Virus record (IMG/VR): IMGVR_UViG_3300035182_002025
Coordinates: 1-57,450 of that record
From: a virus
Strand: one strand, 5' to 3'
DNA length: 57,450 nt
Positions 15,312 through 24,093 of this stretch are shown in pieces (position 1 is the first letter of the stretch; each line of letters opens with the position of its first letter). The notes below the pieces were generated by a model. The model was given only the letters and a program-made list of their open reading frames with translations, was not told the DNA's origin and did not search any database. A program made the translations under genes and the position numbers.

Positions 15312-16319
15312 ATGAGTGGTCAAATCTGGTCGGTAGCTGACGAGGGCGGCTACATGTGGGCTCCAAACCTGTCAGAGTACCTGCGTTTGCAAAACTTGCC
15401 CGTTGTAAAATGGCGCCAGTTATGCGACGTGCGGGAAAACGATGCGGACGGCAAACCACTGGTTGGCAAAGGTCGTGGCGAAAAATGGTATTGGAACGTG
15501 TTTACCAAATTGTCTCAAAAAGGCAGAGCCTTGGACGAGACCGAAAGAATGCCAGAAACTGGCTTCAAAGTAACACAGTACTCAGGCACTATGACTGAGT
15601 ATGGCCAAGCTGTACCTTACACCGGTAAATTGGACGATCTGTCTGAGCAACCTATCAAAGAAATTATTCGCAAGTTGCTGAAAATCGACGTAGCGGAAAC
15701 CTTTGACGTGGCGGCTTACACCCAGTTCGACCAAACTCCTTTGTGGGTTCAAGCGACAGGCGGCACCAGCACAACTGCTGTTACTACCGGTACTGACGGC
15801 ATTCCATCAGTAACCAACAACATCGCTTTTGGCAAAGGCCACGTCGAGCCTATTGCAACTTTCATGAAAGAACGCGGTATCCCTGCGTACGAAGCTGGCG
15901 ACTACTTAGCTGTAGGCCGTCCTTCTACTTTCATCCAGTTGAAATCTGACTTGGAAGGTATTCAAACCTACACCGAAACTGGCCTAGCCCAGATCAAAAA
16001 CGGTGAGATCGGTAGATACCGCGGCATTCGCTTCATCGAGCAGACTCACATCCCTGCCGGTGGCGCGCAAGACTCCACTACTTTCAACCCACAAACCGGC
16101 ACTGCCGACGTGTGGAACAACGCTAAATCCGACTGGGTTTACTTCATGGGCGCCGATACTGTTGCAGAAGGTATCGCGATTCCTGAAGAGATCCGCGGTA
16201 AGATCCCAGACGATTACGGCCGTGGCCGTGGTATCGCATGGTATGCGTTGGAAGGTTTTGGCTTGAGCCATCCAAATGCCGCTGATGCCCGTGTTGTTAA
16301 ATGGGATTCAGCCGCTTAA
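15312..16319 (+). CDS. Major capsid protein, N4-gp56-like, 335 aa
   Basis: The protein follows the N4-gp56 capsid family pattern. A central segment with VTQYSGTMTEYGQAVPYTGKL is followed by a helix (DVAETFDVAAYTQF), then a YLAVGRPSTFIQLKSD motif and the diagnostic NGEIGRYRGIRFIEQTHIP near residue 240. The HK97-like fold is inferred from the family. It is preceded by the scaffold gene and two GTGA hairpins, and it has the C- and T-ending codon bias of a highly expressed gene. Confidence 0.9.
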   Translation: MSGQIWSVADEGGYMWAPNLSEYLRLQNLPVVKWRQLCDVRENDADGKPLVGKGRGEKWYWNVFTKLSQKGRALDETERMPETGFKVTQYSGTMTEYGQAVPYTGKLDDLSEQPIKEIIRKLLKIDVAETFDVAAYTQFDQTPLWVQATGGTSTTAVTTGTDGIPSVTNNIAFGKGHVEPIATFMKERGIPAYEAGDYLAVGRPSTFIQLKSDLEGIQTYTETGLAQIKNGEIGRYRGIRFIEQTHIPAGGAQDSTTFNPQTGTADVWNNAKSDWVYFMGADTVAEGIAIPEEIRGKIPDDYGRGRGIAWYALEGFGLSHPNAADARVVKWDSAA

Positions 16320-16330
16320 TAGCGGGTGTA

Positions 16331-16352
16331 ATCGGCGGGTGTAGCAGCCCGC
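16331..16352 (+). promoter_or_regulatory. Hairpin before the putative decoration protein gene
   Basis: GCGGG and CCCGC flank an 8-nt loop about 35-50 nt before the next ATG; the motif GCGGGTGTA is also repeated just upstream. It is like the other leader hairpins but lacks a GNRA loop. Confidence 0.45.
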
Positions 16353-16385
16353 TTATTCCAATCAGATTTTTATAGGACGACCAAA

Positions 16386-16829
16386 ATGGCGTACACAAAT
16401 CCAAAATCGGTAACTTACACCAGAACCATCACTACCGGTTCTAACACAACTTGGGAAATTGCGCCGCCTTTAGGTGCCACCCAAGCCCGTGTATCAGGCA
16501 TTAGCGTGTCTGCTACTACCACATGGACCAACACCACCACAGGCGGTCTGGTCACTGTCGGTATCCCTAGCAATACCGCTATTATGGGCTCTTTGAACCT
16601 GGGCACTACCGCTTCCGGTAGCGCCGTCGGTTTCAACACCCAATTTAACAAAAACGTCAACCCTCTGGTACCCGTGGTAGACTTGACTGGCACATCTAAC
16701 CCATCTGCCATCTCGACTTTCACACCGGCAGTAGAGGCATTGGGCCCAGTTCAGATTACCTTCACTTCACCTACAGGCGGCTCACCAGCCGGCGCAGGTA
16801 TCGCTGAAGTAACCATCGACTGGTTCTAA
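16386..16829 (+). CDS. Putative head decoration or minor head protein, 147 aa
   Basis: A Thr/Gly/Ser-rich beta protein without charged helices, encoded directly after the major capsid gene with a separate leader hairpin. High predicted expression and position fit a capsid decoration or cement protein, but no family motif is recognised. Confidence 0.6.
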   Translation: MAYTNPKSVTYTRTITTGSNTTWEIAPPLGATQARVSGISVSATTTWTNTTTGGLVTVGIPSNTAIMGSLNLGTTASGSAVGFNTQFNKNVNPLVPVVDLTGTSNPSAISTFTPAVEALGPVQITFTSPTGGSPAGAGIAEVTIDWF

Positions 16830-16841
16830 GCAACATTTATC

Positions 16842-16857
16842 CGCCGGGTGACCGGCG
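16842..16857 (+). promoter_or_regulatory. GNRA-capped hairpin
   Basis: CGCCGG-GTGA-CCGGCG, a perfect 6-bp stem with a GTGA tetraloop, 31 nt before the next start; no T-run. Confidence 0.6.
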
Positions 16858-16887
16858 AATACTTTTACCTGATAACAGGAGATTGAA

Positions 16888-17139
16888 ATGGGTAGTTCAC
16901 CAATGAAAGGCGGCGTCCACGATTTTAACACCGACGAATCCAACAGCATGCAGGATTCACGCAGCTTTCCTAACTCTGGCCTGTCGGCTGGCGTAGAAAG
17001 CGGTTTGTCTTCTGTTGAACGAAACAAACGTGGCGCTTTGCAAGCGCAACAAGAAACTCACGGCGCTGTTTTCCGTCAAGATTCAGTAGATGAATCTGCC
17101 GGTTCAGACAACGGCAAAAGCTTCAAGTTTCGGTACTAA
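16888..17139 (+). CDS. Hypothetical structural-region protein, 83 aa
   Basis: SD AGGAG precedes the ATG. It is a Ser/Gly/Asp-rich, probably disordered protein, followed after 3 bp by the next gene. No motif recognised. Confidence 0.65.
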   Translation: MGSSPMKGGVHDFNTDESNSMQDSRSFPNSGLSAGVESGLSSVERNKRGALQAQQETHGAVFRQDSVDESAGSDNGKSFKFRY

Positions 17140-17142
17140 GCA

Positions 17143-17370
17143 ATGGATATCGCGATTCTGGGTAGCGGAGTTGCGGGCGACGGGGCGGGTGAAACCGCCT
17201 CAGACCACGAATTGTCGCTAGAATCCGGCTATATCGACGGCGGAAGCGCCTCTGCCCCGGTCGGGGTTGGGTGGTATGACACGTCGAAAGAAACCGATTA
17301 CGGTCACGGAAACCGCTATAGTAACGAGGAAACTCGCTTTATGGCCCGTGTACCTTCCAAACACAAGTAG
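17143..17370 (+). CDS. Hypothetical protein, 75 aa
   Basis: Starts 3 bp after the previous stop. Gly/Ser-rich with a polar C-terminus (NRYSNEETRFMARVPSKHK). Probably part of the head-completion cluster; function unknown. Confidence 0.6.
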   Translation: MDIAILGSGVAGDGAGETASDHELSLESGYIDGGSASAPVGVGWYDTSKETDYGHGNRYSNEETRFMARVPSKHK

Positions 17371-17378
17371 GAGGAAGC

Positions 17379-17672
17379 ATGGCTGAAGTAACTTTAGATA
17401 GATCACGGCATTTCGCCGTAATTTACGGAGCGGTAGACAATGGCGCGGTATATCACCAAGATGGTATCGACTTTCGCGGCGACGGTACGCCTATTGGCGA
17501 CTTCGATTCTGAAGATAGCGCTGAAGACGAAGCGGTGGTAGAGGCTGATAAGCCAGCTACCAGAGCTAAAGCGCCAAAAAAACCAAAGGCGGAGGACTTA
17601 CCTCCTGTCGATACGACTATCGAGCTGCCTCCAGTAGACAGCAACGCTGATTCAGCGGACGACTTGGTTTAA
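17379..17672 (+). CDS. Hypothetical acidic protein, 97 aa
   Basis: SD GGAGGA precedes the ATG. The N-terminal part is compact; the C-terminal half is disordered and Asp/Glu/Pro-rich and ends SADDLV. The same DDLV-type ending occurs in the RdgC-like and TerS proteins here, which may be a shared tail motif or coincidence. Confidence 0.65.
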   Translation: MAEVTLDRSRHFAVIYGAVDNGAVYHQDGIDFRGDGTPIGDFDSEDSAEDEAVVEADKPATRAKAPKKPKAEDLPPVDTTIELPPVDSNADSADDLV

Positions 17673-17710
17673 AACATTTTCAAAACGCCGTAAAATGCCA
17701 GCTTAATTAG

Positions 17711-17726
17711 CCCGGTGTGAGCCGGG
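17711..17726 (+). promoter_or_regulatory. GNRA-capped hairpin
   Basis: CCCGGT-GTGA-GCCGGG, with a T-G pair closing a GTGA loop, 22 nt before the adaptor GTG start. Confidence 0.55.
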
Positions 17727-17748
17727 ATCAAACCCATAGGACCCCACC

Positions 17749-18444
17749 GTGCTAACGCTTGCAGACATAATTCGCAGAACCCGATCAAGATTAGACGACG
17801 TCAAGAAGCCTTATCTGTGGTCGGAGCAAGAGTTGCTTGATTATATTAACGACACGTTAAAAGACGCCAGCATACGCGCAAACCTCGTCATCCAAGACGA
17901 TATCCAGATCCCCTTTAAGCAAAACACCGATCTTACCTGGAAATCCAAATACAATTTGGCCAGTGGCGTCCTAGACGTGCAGTCCATACGCTTAGCATCC
18001 CAGCCCACCTATACGTTGCTGCGCACCAGTATGCGCAGGCAAGAGCAGTACTATGGCGGTCGACCTATCCAAGAAGGTACCCCTTGGGCCTACGCCCTTG
18101 ACAAGACTCAAGCAGGAACAGGCTTCGATGCCGGCATATTTGTCAGAGCGGTAACTTTTATAGGCACCCCGTTGGAGGCCGACGCAGCCCTGATTGACAT
18201 TGTCAGACTTCCAGAGGATCTGGAAGCTTTGGAGGATGTACCTGAAATAGACGAGATATGGCACCCCGATTTAATTTACGGCGTAACCTCTTTGGCGTAC
18301 CTGAAAAGGGACGCAGATACTTTTGACCCGAAACGGTCGGCCAGAGATGACGCGCTGTTCGAAGCTAGATTCGGCCCCCGATTGCCTGCCGTCGTGTTTC
18401 GCGAAAGACAAATGGAAGTTCCTTTTGAAATGATAGTAGGGTGA
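17749..18444 (+). CDS. Head-tail adaptor, gp4-like, 231 aa
   Basis: The N-terminus (TRSRLDDVKKPYLWSEQELLDYINDTLKDASIRA) has the tryptophan-containing helix pattern of P22 gp4-type adaptors that add to the portal after packaging. It is followed by a beta-rich middle and a helical IWHPDLIYGVTSLAYLKRDADTFDP segment. The start is GTG with an AGGA-type SD. Position after the capsid cluster and before the tail genes fits. Confidence 0.75.
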   Translation: MLTLADIIRRTRSRLDDVKKPYLWSEQELLDYINDTLKDASIRANLVIQDDIQIPFKQNTDLTWKSKYNLASGVLDVQSIRLASQPTYTLLRTSMRRQEQYYGGRPIQEGTPWAYALDKTQAGTGFDAGIFVRAVTFIGTPLEADAALIDIVRLPEDLEALEDVPEIDEIWHPDLIYGVTSLAYLKRDADTFDPKRSARDDALFEARFGPRLPAVVFRERQMEVPFEMIVG

Positions 18445-18451
18445 AAAAGTG

Positions 18452-18661
18452 ATGGAAACCTCTGAAGAGCGCCGAAAAAATGACGTCAGGATAGCGGTTT
18501 TAGAAGAACAGGTTAGGCAGCTCCGCGCGGGCTGCGATACTAAAGAACGCAAGCTTGAGACTTTACAGGCTTTTCAAAACAAAGCTATAGGGTACGCCTT
18601 AGCGGCCAGCGCCGCCGTATCCATAGCCGCCCAAATGTTGGAATCGGGAGGCATAAAATGA
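18452..18661 (+). CDS. Coiled-coil protein with C-terminal hydrophobic segment, 69 aa
   Basis: Residues about 5-40 form a charged coiled coil (VAVLEEQVRQL-type heptads); a hydrophobic Ala-rich segment (about 45-62) follows. The stop overlaps the next start (ATGA). It could be a small membrane-associated virion or lysis protein. An adjacent GTG at 18449 is an alternative start. Confidence 0.6.
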   Translation: METSEERRKNDVRIAVLEEQVRQLRAGCDTKERKLETLQAFQNKAIGYALAASAAVSIAAQMLESGGIK

Positions 18662-18813
18662 TAACAGCGATCATATACCTTGTAGTAGGGGTACTTTTCA
18701 TGACCGTATCGAAAGTCCATTTTAACGCAGTATTGCGAAGCTTTAAATGCAGCCACCCAGAGGATCCTAAAAACGCTGCAGAATACAGACGTAAAAAGCC
18801 TTATACGCTATAA
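18658..18813 (+). CDS. Small single-pass membrane protein, 51 aa
   Basis: Starts at an ATGA overlap with the previous gene. An N-terminal transmembrane segment (about residues 3-18, TAIIYLVVGVLFMTVS) is followed by a basic tail (EYRRKKPYTL). It is probably co-translated with its coiled-coil neighbour. Function unknown; a second lysis- or entry-related membrane pair is possible. Confidence 0.6.
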   Translation: MITAIIYLVVGVLFMTVSKVHFNAVLRSFKCSHPEDPKNAAEYRRKKPYTL

Positions 18814-18858
18814 TCCTTCTGGTAAAAGGCTAAACACCCCACATTAAAGGCCGTTAGA

Positions 18859-19338
18859 ATGACGTCAGAGCAGCAGGCAGTATTAGAAGCGTTTATAGGG
18901 CGTGCGATTACGCAGGACGATGTCCTGGCGGTAGACACGTACTTAATAGACCCAGATAACCGAAACGATGTGGCGGTACTTAACTTCGTAAACAGTGCCC
19001 TACCCTCACAGGTCGGGACGCTATCGGTAGACGATGTTTTCGACCAACTGTATACCACTGGCGACTACGTTACGCTGAAACAGGCGCACCTCCAAGGGAA
19101 TCCTGTGGCGGCTCTGGCCTTTTCCGCACTCTACGACGCGAAGCAGATTGGCAAGAACCAAGTAAATTTCGCGATGCCGCTGACGCAAGCACTGATGACC
19201 CAGCTCGTAACGGCGGGGCTAATGACCGCAGAAGGCAGGCAAGCGCTGGAAACACGGGCTACGCAGAAGGTAGAAGAAGTCACGCTCGACGCGCTGTCCC
19301 GAGCACTTAACATCGCTGAAGGAAGGATGGTGCTCTAA
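18859..19338 (+). CDS. Hypothetical tail-region protein, 159 aa
   Basis: A mostly helical soluble protein with no recognised motif. Its stop overlaps the next start. Position between adaptor and tail-fibre genes suggests a virion or assembly role. Confidence 0.65.
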   Translation: MTSEQQAVLEAFIGRAITQDDVLAVDTYLIDPDNRNDVAVLNFVNSALPSQVGTLSVDDVFDQLYTTGDYVTLKQAHLQGNPVAALAFSALYDAKQIGKNQVNFAMPLTQALMTQLVTAGLMTAEGRQALETRATQKVEEVTLDALSRALNIAEGRMVL

Positions 19339-19778
19339 TGGCCAACGAAACCATTGTAAAACTCGGCACAGAGAAGACATTAGAGGCCAGCGGTGCGTCT
19401 ATCACTAATAACAGTGTGGCGCAAGCCAACGACGCCACGTACTCCATCTCTGCAGACGGCGCGTACTACCCTGACGCGAGGTTTGTTATCAGCGCTACCT
19501 TTGGCACTGCGCCGACGGAAAACACGCTGTTGTCGCTCTACGCCCGCCCACTTGATGTGGATGGCACGAACGACACTGAGGTGCCAGATGCTACAAGGCC
19601 TACCGTGTACATTGGCGCCTTCACCGTCAACAACGTGACGACTGCGCAGTACATAACACTGACGGCCTACGATGTACCGTGGTTGGCGGAGTACTATATC
19701 CACAACAACGGCACGGGCCAAACCGTGTCTGCCGGATGGACCCTTAAAGTCACCCCATTCACTTTGGCGCCTGCGTAA
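19338..19778 (+). CDS. Beta-rich virion protein, 146 aa
   Basis: Thr/Ala/Asn-rich, predicted all-beta, with no cysteines. It overlaps both neighbours by single bases (TAATG), so it is part of a tight tail operon. Probably a small tail or fibre-associated structural protein. Confidence 0.6.
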   Translation: MANETIVKLGTEKTLEASGASITNNSVAQANDATYSISADGAYYPDARFVISATFGTAPTENTLLSLYARPLDVDGTNDTEVPDATRPTVYIGAFTVNNVTTAQYITLTAYDVPWLAEYYIHNNGTGQTVSAGWTLKVTPFTLAPA

Positions 19779-20944
19779 TGCCGCTGGTAGTTCGACGAGG
19801 GCACAGAGCCGTACAGCCCAAAGCACCGGTCCAGCTACTTCCTATGTGGCAAGAGGTCATTACGTCGGCCTCACTTTGCACAGTCCCGCCTACGGTCGTA
19901 TTCGACGAAGAGGGCAACGGGCCGTGGACTGCCGGCGGCGTTGCACCTACGCAGGTGCAGACACCTGGGGGGTACGCAGTAAAAAGTAACGGCACCACTG
20001 GGTATTTTATGCGCAACATAAACATAGACTATACCGTGGCAAAATTTCAGTGGTTAGCGGCGTCGTTTGTGGCGGACGTAGTTAGCACTACGCCGTCCGT
20101 TGTCTATAGTATTGCATCCAATGGCGCCAACTCAAACGCAGGCAACAACATCGCTATAGGGACAGGCACTGTCGCCGCTATAATAGGGCAGTTCAGACGG
20201 TTCGACGGCACAGGCGGTATTCTTAACATTGTCGGACCCACCGCAGAAGTAGGGAAAGTGTACAACGTGGTGTGGGTGGCCCCCACAACCAACCCGGTTG
20301 ACGCGTTTATGTACGTCAACGGCACTAGGTATATTGGCGCCACTACTTCCGCGAACGGCACAGGGTCCGTTATTACATATGAAAGCGTTTGCGGATCTCG
20401 CCGCGCCCCCAGCACCTTCACAAACCCCTCCGCCAATCCAGTAATGATGTTGTGCAGAGGATACGGAAAGCTACCAGAACAACTCGCAAGACGACTATCT
20501 GAAAACCCTTGGCAGATATTCGGGGCCAAGCGGAAATTAGTAGGCCTTATCGTACCGTCCGTACAACTGCTTGTGCCTGCGTCCGACATAACCACTGGCA
20601 CCTGGGCGCCTTCTACCGGCGCGACTTTGTTTGGGGTGTTGGACGAGACTACCGCCGATAGCGCGGACTACATCTTCACCACGGCCAACAGCGATTACGC
20701 AGAAGTTAAGCTTAATTCTGCTACGGACCCTTTAGTAAGTACCGGACATATATTAAACTACTGGATAGAACCTGGATCTGGCAGCATCACAGTGGCCCTT
20801 AAACAGGGGGCAACAACAATCGCCAGTTGGACGCACACCCTAACTGGCAGCGTACAAAATATTTCCCAGACGCTAACCGGTACTCAGGCCGACTCGATAA
20901 CAGACTATACGGACATACGCGTCAGCGTGCTGTCTGGAACGTAG
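19778..20944 (+). CDS. Tail protein with LamG-like N-terminal region, 388 aa
   Basis: Residues about 30-225 look like a concanavalin/LamG-type sandwich, ending in the segment LPEQLARRLSENPWQIF that often follows such modules in phage tail proteins. The C-terminal 150 residues are a separate beta domain. It is the first of several putative sugar-binding proteins in this region, so a role in surface recognition is likely. Confidence 0.65.
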   Translation: MPLVVRRGHRAVQPKAPVQLLPMWQEVITSASLCTVPPTVVFDEEGNGPWTAGGVAPTQVQTPGGYAVKSNGTTGYFMRNINIDYTVAKFQWLAASFVADVVSTTPSVVYSIASNGANSNAGNNIAIGTGTVAAIIGQFRRFDGTGGILNIVGPTAEVGKVYNVVWVAPTTNPVDAFMYVNGTRYIGATTSANGTGSVITYESVCGSRRAPSTFTNPSANPVMMLCRGYGKLPEQLARRLSENPWQIFGAKRKLVGLIVPSVQLLVPASDITTGTWAPSTGATLFGVLDETTADSADYIFTTANSDYAEVKLNSATDPLVSTGHILNYWIEPGSGSITVALKQGATTIASWTHTLTGSVQNISQTLTGTQADSITDYTDIRVSVLSGT

Positions 20945-20952
20945 GAGCTAAC

Positions 20953-22200
20953 ATGCCAGTTCAACACGTATTCTCGAACACCGTAGCGGACGGCACGAAC
21001 TCAAGCATCGTACGCCCCTCCGACTGGAATTCGTTCCATAACCAGCTAATGACGATCTCCGGCAACACCGCTGGACAGTCGTCTATAAGCGGGACCAACA
21101 TTGTTTTTGCAGGCGGCGACGGCGTCACGCTGTCCGCGTCGACCGCGGCCGGCGCGGCGACCATAAGCGTCAATGTAAATACCGCACCAGATTTAATAGC
21201 TATTGTAGGGAATACATCTGGAACAGCTTCTACTTTTACCGGAGATACTTTTTATCTATCTGGTGGAAATAATATAACACTATCCAATAATGCCGGAACA
21301 ATTGCTATACATGGAAATGATGGGGGAGGATTGCCACAAATTGCACAATCTTACGGTACTCAAGGAGCTACTGCTACAAGTTCAATAGGACATAGATCAT
21401 TGTATATAGCTTATTGCCCTATCCAAGATAATATTAGTGTAAACAGATTAGATCAATATGGAAGTATTGGTCATGCTGCGACTACATCTTTTACAACTTC
21501 TACAGCAGGAAATACATCAGTATCAGCCGCCGCAGTTAACTCTTGGACTTTTGGTAAAACATTAGGCTTGTATGTTTTAGGTTCCGGAACAAATTCTACT
21601 AGATTAGAGTCTATTAGCGGTTCTACTTCTATGTCTATTGGTGCTACAAAAGGATATTCTTATTCTTTTAGCATAAGTTCAAATTCTGCTACTCACGGAG
21701 CTACTAATGGGCTTTCTATTGCTGTAGTTAGATCAATTGATTTATCAGGAAATGCTACTTATTCTACAATACCTTTTACATCTACAGCTAGTAATACAGC
21801 TTCTTCTGCTGCGGTTATAACTACCACTACTGGTACTACTTCAGTACAATTAACTATATCTGGTGGATTACAAGGTCAGAAACTTATAGTACATCCTTGG
21901 GCTACTACTTTAACACCTGGAGGATATTGGGTTGCGCAGATACATCAATCTAGTTCTACTAGTGTAGGAACTAACTCTACAGTAATGTCTGTAAATCAAA
22001 TATTAATGTCAACAGGATCAAGAGGAGGTGTAGGTCATCTATTTTCACAAGCTGATCTTTCCAATAGCCATATATTTCCTAATGGTGTTTATAGTGCAAC
22101 TACTTTATCTTTACCTTCTACAATAAATTTTACACAAATATCTGCATTTGGCTCCCAATACACTATTCCAGGTATTTTTATGCGTGCTTCTTTATCTTAA
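20953..22200 (+). CDS. Tail fibre protein with foreign-composition C-terminus, 415 aa
   Basis: The start at 20953 is set by SD AGGAG. The first ~75 residues (HVFSNTVADGTNSSIVRPSDWNSFHN) are a virion-attachment-type segment with normal local base composition. From about 21180 to the stop the DNA becomes strongly AT-rich with A/T-ending codons, while encoding a Ser/Thr/Gly-rich beta fibre. This is the signature of a recombined receptor-binding domain joined to a resident anchor. Confidence 0.75.
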   Translation: MPVQHVFSNTVADGTNSSIVRPSDWNSFHNQLMTISGNTAGQSSISGTNIVFAGGDGVTLSASTAAGAATISVNVNTAPDLIAIVGNTSGTASTFTGDTFYLSGGNNITLSNNAGTIAIHGNDGGGLPQIAQSYGTQGATATSSIGHRSLYIAYCPIQDNISVNRLDQYGSIGHAATTSFTTSTAGNTSVSAAAVNSWTFGKTLGLYVLGSGTNSTRLESISGSTSMSIGATKGYSYSFSISSNSATHGATNGLSIAVVRSIDLSGNATYSTIPFTSTASNTASSAAVITTTTGTTSVQLTISGGLQGQKLIVHPWATTLTPGGYWVAQIHQSSSTSVGTNSTVMSVNQILMSTGSRGGVGHLFSQADLSNSHIFPNGVYSATTLSLPSTINFTQISAFGSQYTIPGIFMRASLS

Positions 22201-22208
22201 TATAACTT

Positions 22209-22943
22209 ATGCAACCACAAATAATCAGCAGTTATGACGGAGGGGCTCATAACGCAGATTTGGATAAAACCATATCGCGTTTGACCGCTGACAAATCTTA
22301 CAAAGACCTATCGTGCATCCAGATCGTGCCGTGCTTTGGGCAAATACCCACAAAAGCCGTCGCCTCATGGATGAACATGTACGCGCCCCCCAACGCCAAG
22401 TTTACTCGGCTGTGGGCGGTAGGCATGGAGGTAGGCAAAGCTTTCAGCTCGGCTATCGAGAGTATCTTGGCCCACCCAGACTTGTCTAAGTGGAAGTACA
22501 TCATAACGCTTGAGCATGACAATACCCCGCCGGCTGACGGGATAGTCAAATTATTGACGCGGATGGAGGAGCACCCGGAGTACGCCTGCATCGGCGGTCT
22601 GTATTACACGCAAGGTCCAGGGGGGTGCGCACAGATTTGGGGTGACCCCAAAGACCCTGTGATAAATTTTCGCCCGCAGCGCCCGGATCCTAACGGAGGG
22701 CTGGTAGAGTGCGTAGGTACCGGCATGGGTTTCAACGCGTGGCGGTTGGACATGTTCAAAGATGAGCGCCTTAGAAAGCCGTGGTTTGTAACCCAGACCG
22801 AAAATGGGTGTGCCACGCAAGATTTGTACTTCTGGAACGACGCCAGAAAGTACGGCTATCGCTGCGCTATCGATTGCTCAGTGAAAGTAGGGCACTATGA
22901 TTTAACGGGGGCCCGCGGAGGGATCCCTGATTATACGTGGTGA
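22209..22943 (+). CDS. Glycosyltransferase-like protein (GT-A type), 244 aa
   Basis: The central segment (KWKYIITLEHDNTPPADGIVKLL) fits a GT-A nucleotide-sugar site with an acidic EHD in place of DXD. It is followed by a glycine-rich acceptor region (GGLYYTQGPGG) and a later QDLYFWNDARKYGYR segment typical of family 2-like glycosyltransferases. Sitting among fibre genes and next to a methyltransferase, it may decorate virion proteins or the host surface. The 3' end overlaps a convergent endonuclease gene by 13 bp without disrupting it. Confidence 0.75.
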   Translation: MQPQIISSYDGGAHNADLDKTISRLTADKSYKDLSCIQIVPCFGQIPTKAVASWMNMYAPPNAKFTRLWAVGMEVGKAFSSAIESILAHPDLSKWKYIITLEHDNTPPADGIVKLLTRMEEHPEYACIGGLYYTQGPGGCAQIWGDPKDPVINFRPQRPDPNGGLVECVGTGMGFNAWRLDMFKDERLRKPWFVTQTENGCATQDLYFWNDARKYGYRCAIDCSVKVGHYDLTGARGGIPDYTW

Positions 22944-23479
22944 CCTACACGCTTGAGAGTTACGTATATTAGGCTGATAGAAACCTTAAACATTTCGGCT
23001 AGGCTTCTAACGTCGTGAGCATTTTTATATAAAGCGTATATTTCTAGTTCTTGGGTTAGAGTTAGTTTTTTGTTGGTGGAAATTACAGAAGATAAAGGTC
23101 CGAATTTTCCAAATGGATTCCTGGCTGGAGTATGATGCAGGATAGTATGGCGGCCGTTACTGGGGCACAATTCTAGGTTGGATATGGAGTTGTTTAATTT
23201 GTTTGAATCTTTGTGGTGAACGCATTCTTGCTTAGACAATAGCCGGCCTAAATGGGCCTCCATAACTAATCTGTGTTCGCACACATAACCTAATTTCGTA
23301 GCATTAGGGTGGGATGGGCTATATACATACACGTACCCGTCAACTATTACGGATCCGCCGCGCCATTTAGGGTTTAGATTACCTGTTCTAACGTAGCATT
23401 TAGCAGAACAGTAGTATAGTTTTTGAGAAGGGGGAGCCGTATAGGTACACCCACATGTTTTACATACTTTTAACGCCAT
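22931..23479 (-). CDS. HNH homing endonuclease, 182 aa
   Basis: An N-terminal zinc-finger-like part has CKTCGC and YYCSAKC. The HNH core reads CEHRLVMEAHLG...QECVHHKDSNKLNNSISNLEL, and the C-terminal ~45 residues form a helix-turn-helix (ALYKNAHDVRSLAEMFKVS) for DNA binding. It lies on the opposite strand between the glycosyltransferase and methyltransferase genes and overlaps only the last 13 bp of the former, so it is a free-standing mobile gene in a gene junction. Confidence 0.92.
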   Translation of the reverse strand: MALKVCKTCGCTYTAPPSQKLYYCSAKCYVRTGNLNPKWRGGSVIVDGYVYVYSPSHPNATKLGYVCEHRLVMEAHLGRLLSKQECVHHKDSNKLNNSISNLELCPSNGRHTILHHTPARNPFGKFGPLSSVISTNKKLTLTQELEIYALYKNAHDVRSLAEMFKVSISLIYVTLKRVGHHV

Positions 23480-23493
23480 AAGAGAGGAAATGG

Positions 23494-24090
23494 ATGAGTG
23501 ATATAATTGAAAGACCTAAGTCTATCACAAGATTGGACATCGGATGTGGACCTAACAAACGCGAAGGCTTTGTAGGCGTAGACCAGTATGATATGCCGAA
23601 CGTCGACGTTGTACTCAACGTCGTAGAGAAGGGAGAAAACGGGACTTTTAAAAGATGGCCGTGGGAGGACAACTCTGTAGACGAGATACATACATCGCAC
23701 TTCATAGAGCACCTGACAGCACTCGAGCGCATACACTTCGTTAACGAGGCATACCGAGTGTTGAAGCCCGGGGGCTCTGTCACGATTATCACCCCGCATT
23801 GGGCCAGCAATAGGGCCTATGGCGATCTTACCCACCAATGGCCCCCTGTTGCCGAGATGTGGTACTACTACTTGAAGCAAGAGTGGCGGGACACTAACGC
23901 CCCCCACAACGACATCAAGTGGAATCCGCTCGGGTATTCTTGCGATTTCGACGCGACCTGGGGATATTCATATTCTCCAGATTTAGCCGTTAGGCACCCT
24001 GATCATGTACAATTCGCGTTAGCAAATTATAAAGAAGCCGCGCAGGATCTCCATGCCACGCTGACTAAACCTAAACCTCCTGAGGATTAA
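23494..24090 (+). CDS. SAM-dependent methyltransferase, class I, 198 aa
   Basis: The N-terminus has motif I (LDIGCGPNKREGFVGVD), then WPWEDNSVDEIHTSHFIEHL (motif IV-like) and a EAYRVLKPGG-type strand-turn, the hallmark of Methyltransf_11-type enzymes. The acceptor is unknown. Its place between a glycosyltransferase and two fibre genes suggests methylation of a glycan or of a tail protein. No DNA-methyltransferase NPPY-type motif is seen. Confidence 0.88.
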   Translation: MSDIIERPKSITRLDIGCGPNKREGFVGVDQYDMPNVDVVLNVVEKGENGTFKRWPWEDNSVDEIHTSHFIEHLTALERIHFVNEAYRVLKPGGSVTIITPHWASNRAYGDLTHQWPPVAEMWYYYLKQEWRDTNAPHNDIKWNPLGYSCDFDATWGYSYSPDLAVRHPDHVQFALANYKEAAQDLHATLTKPKPPED

Positions 24091-24093
24091 TAC

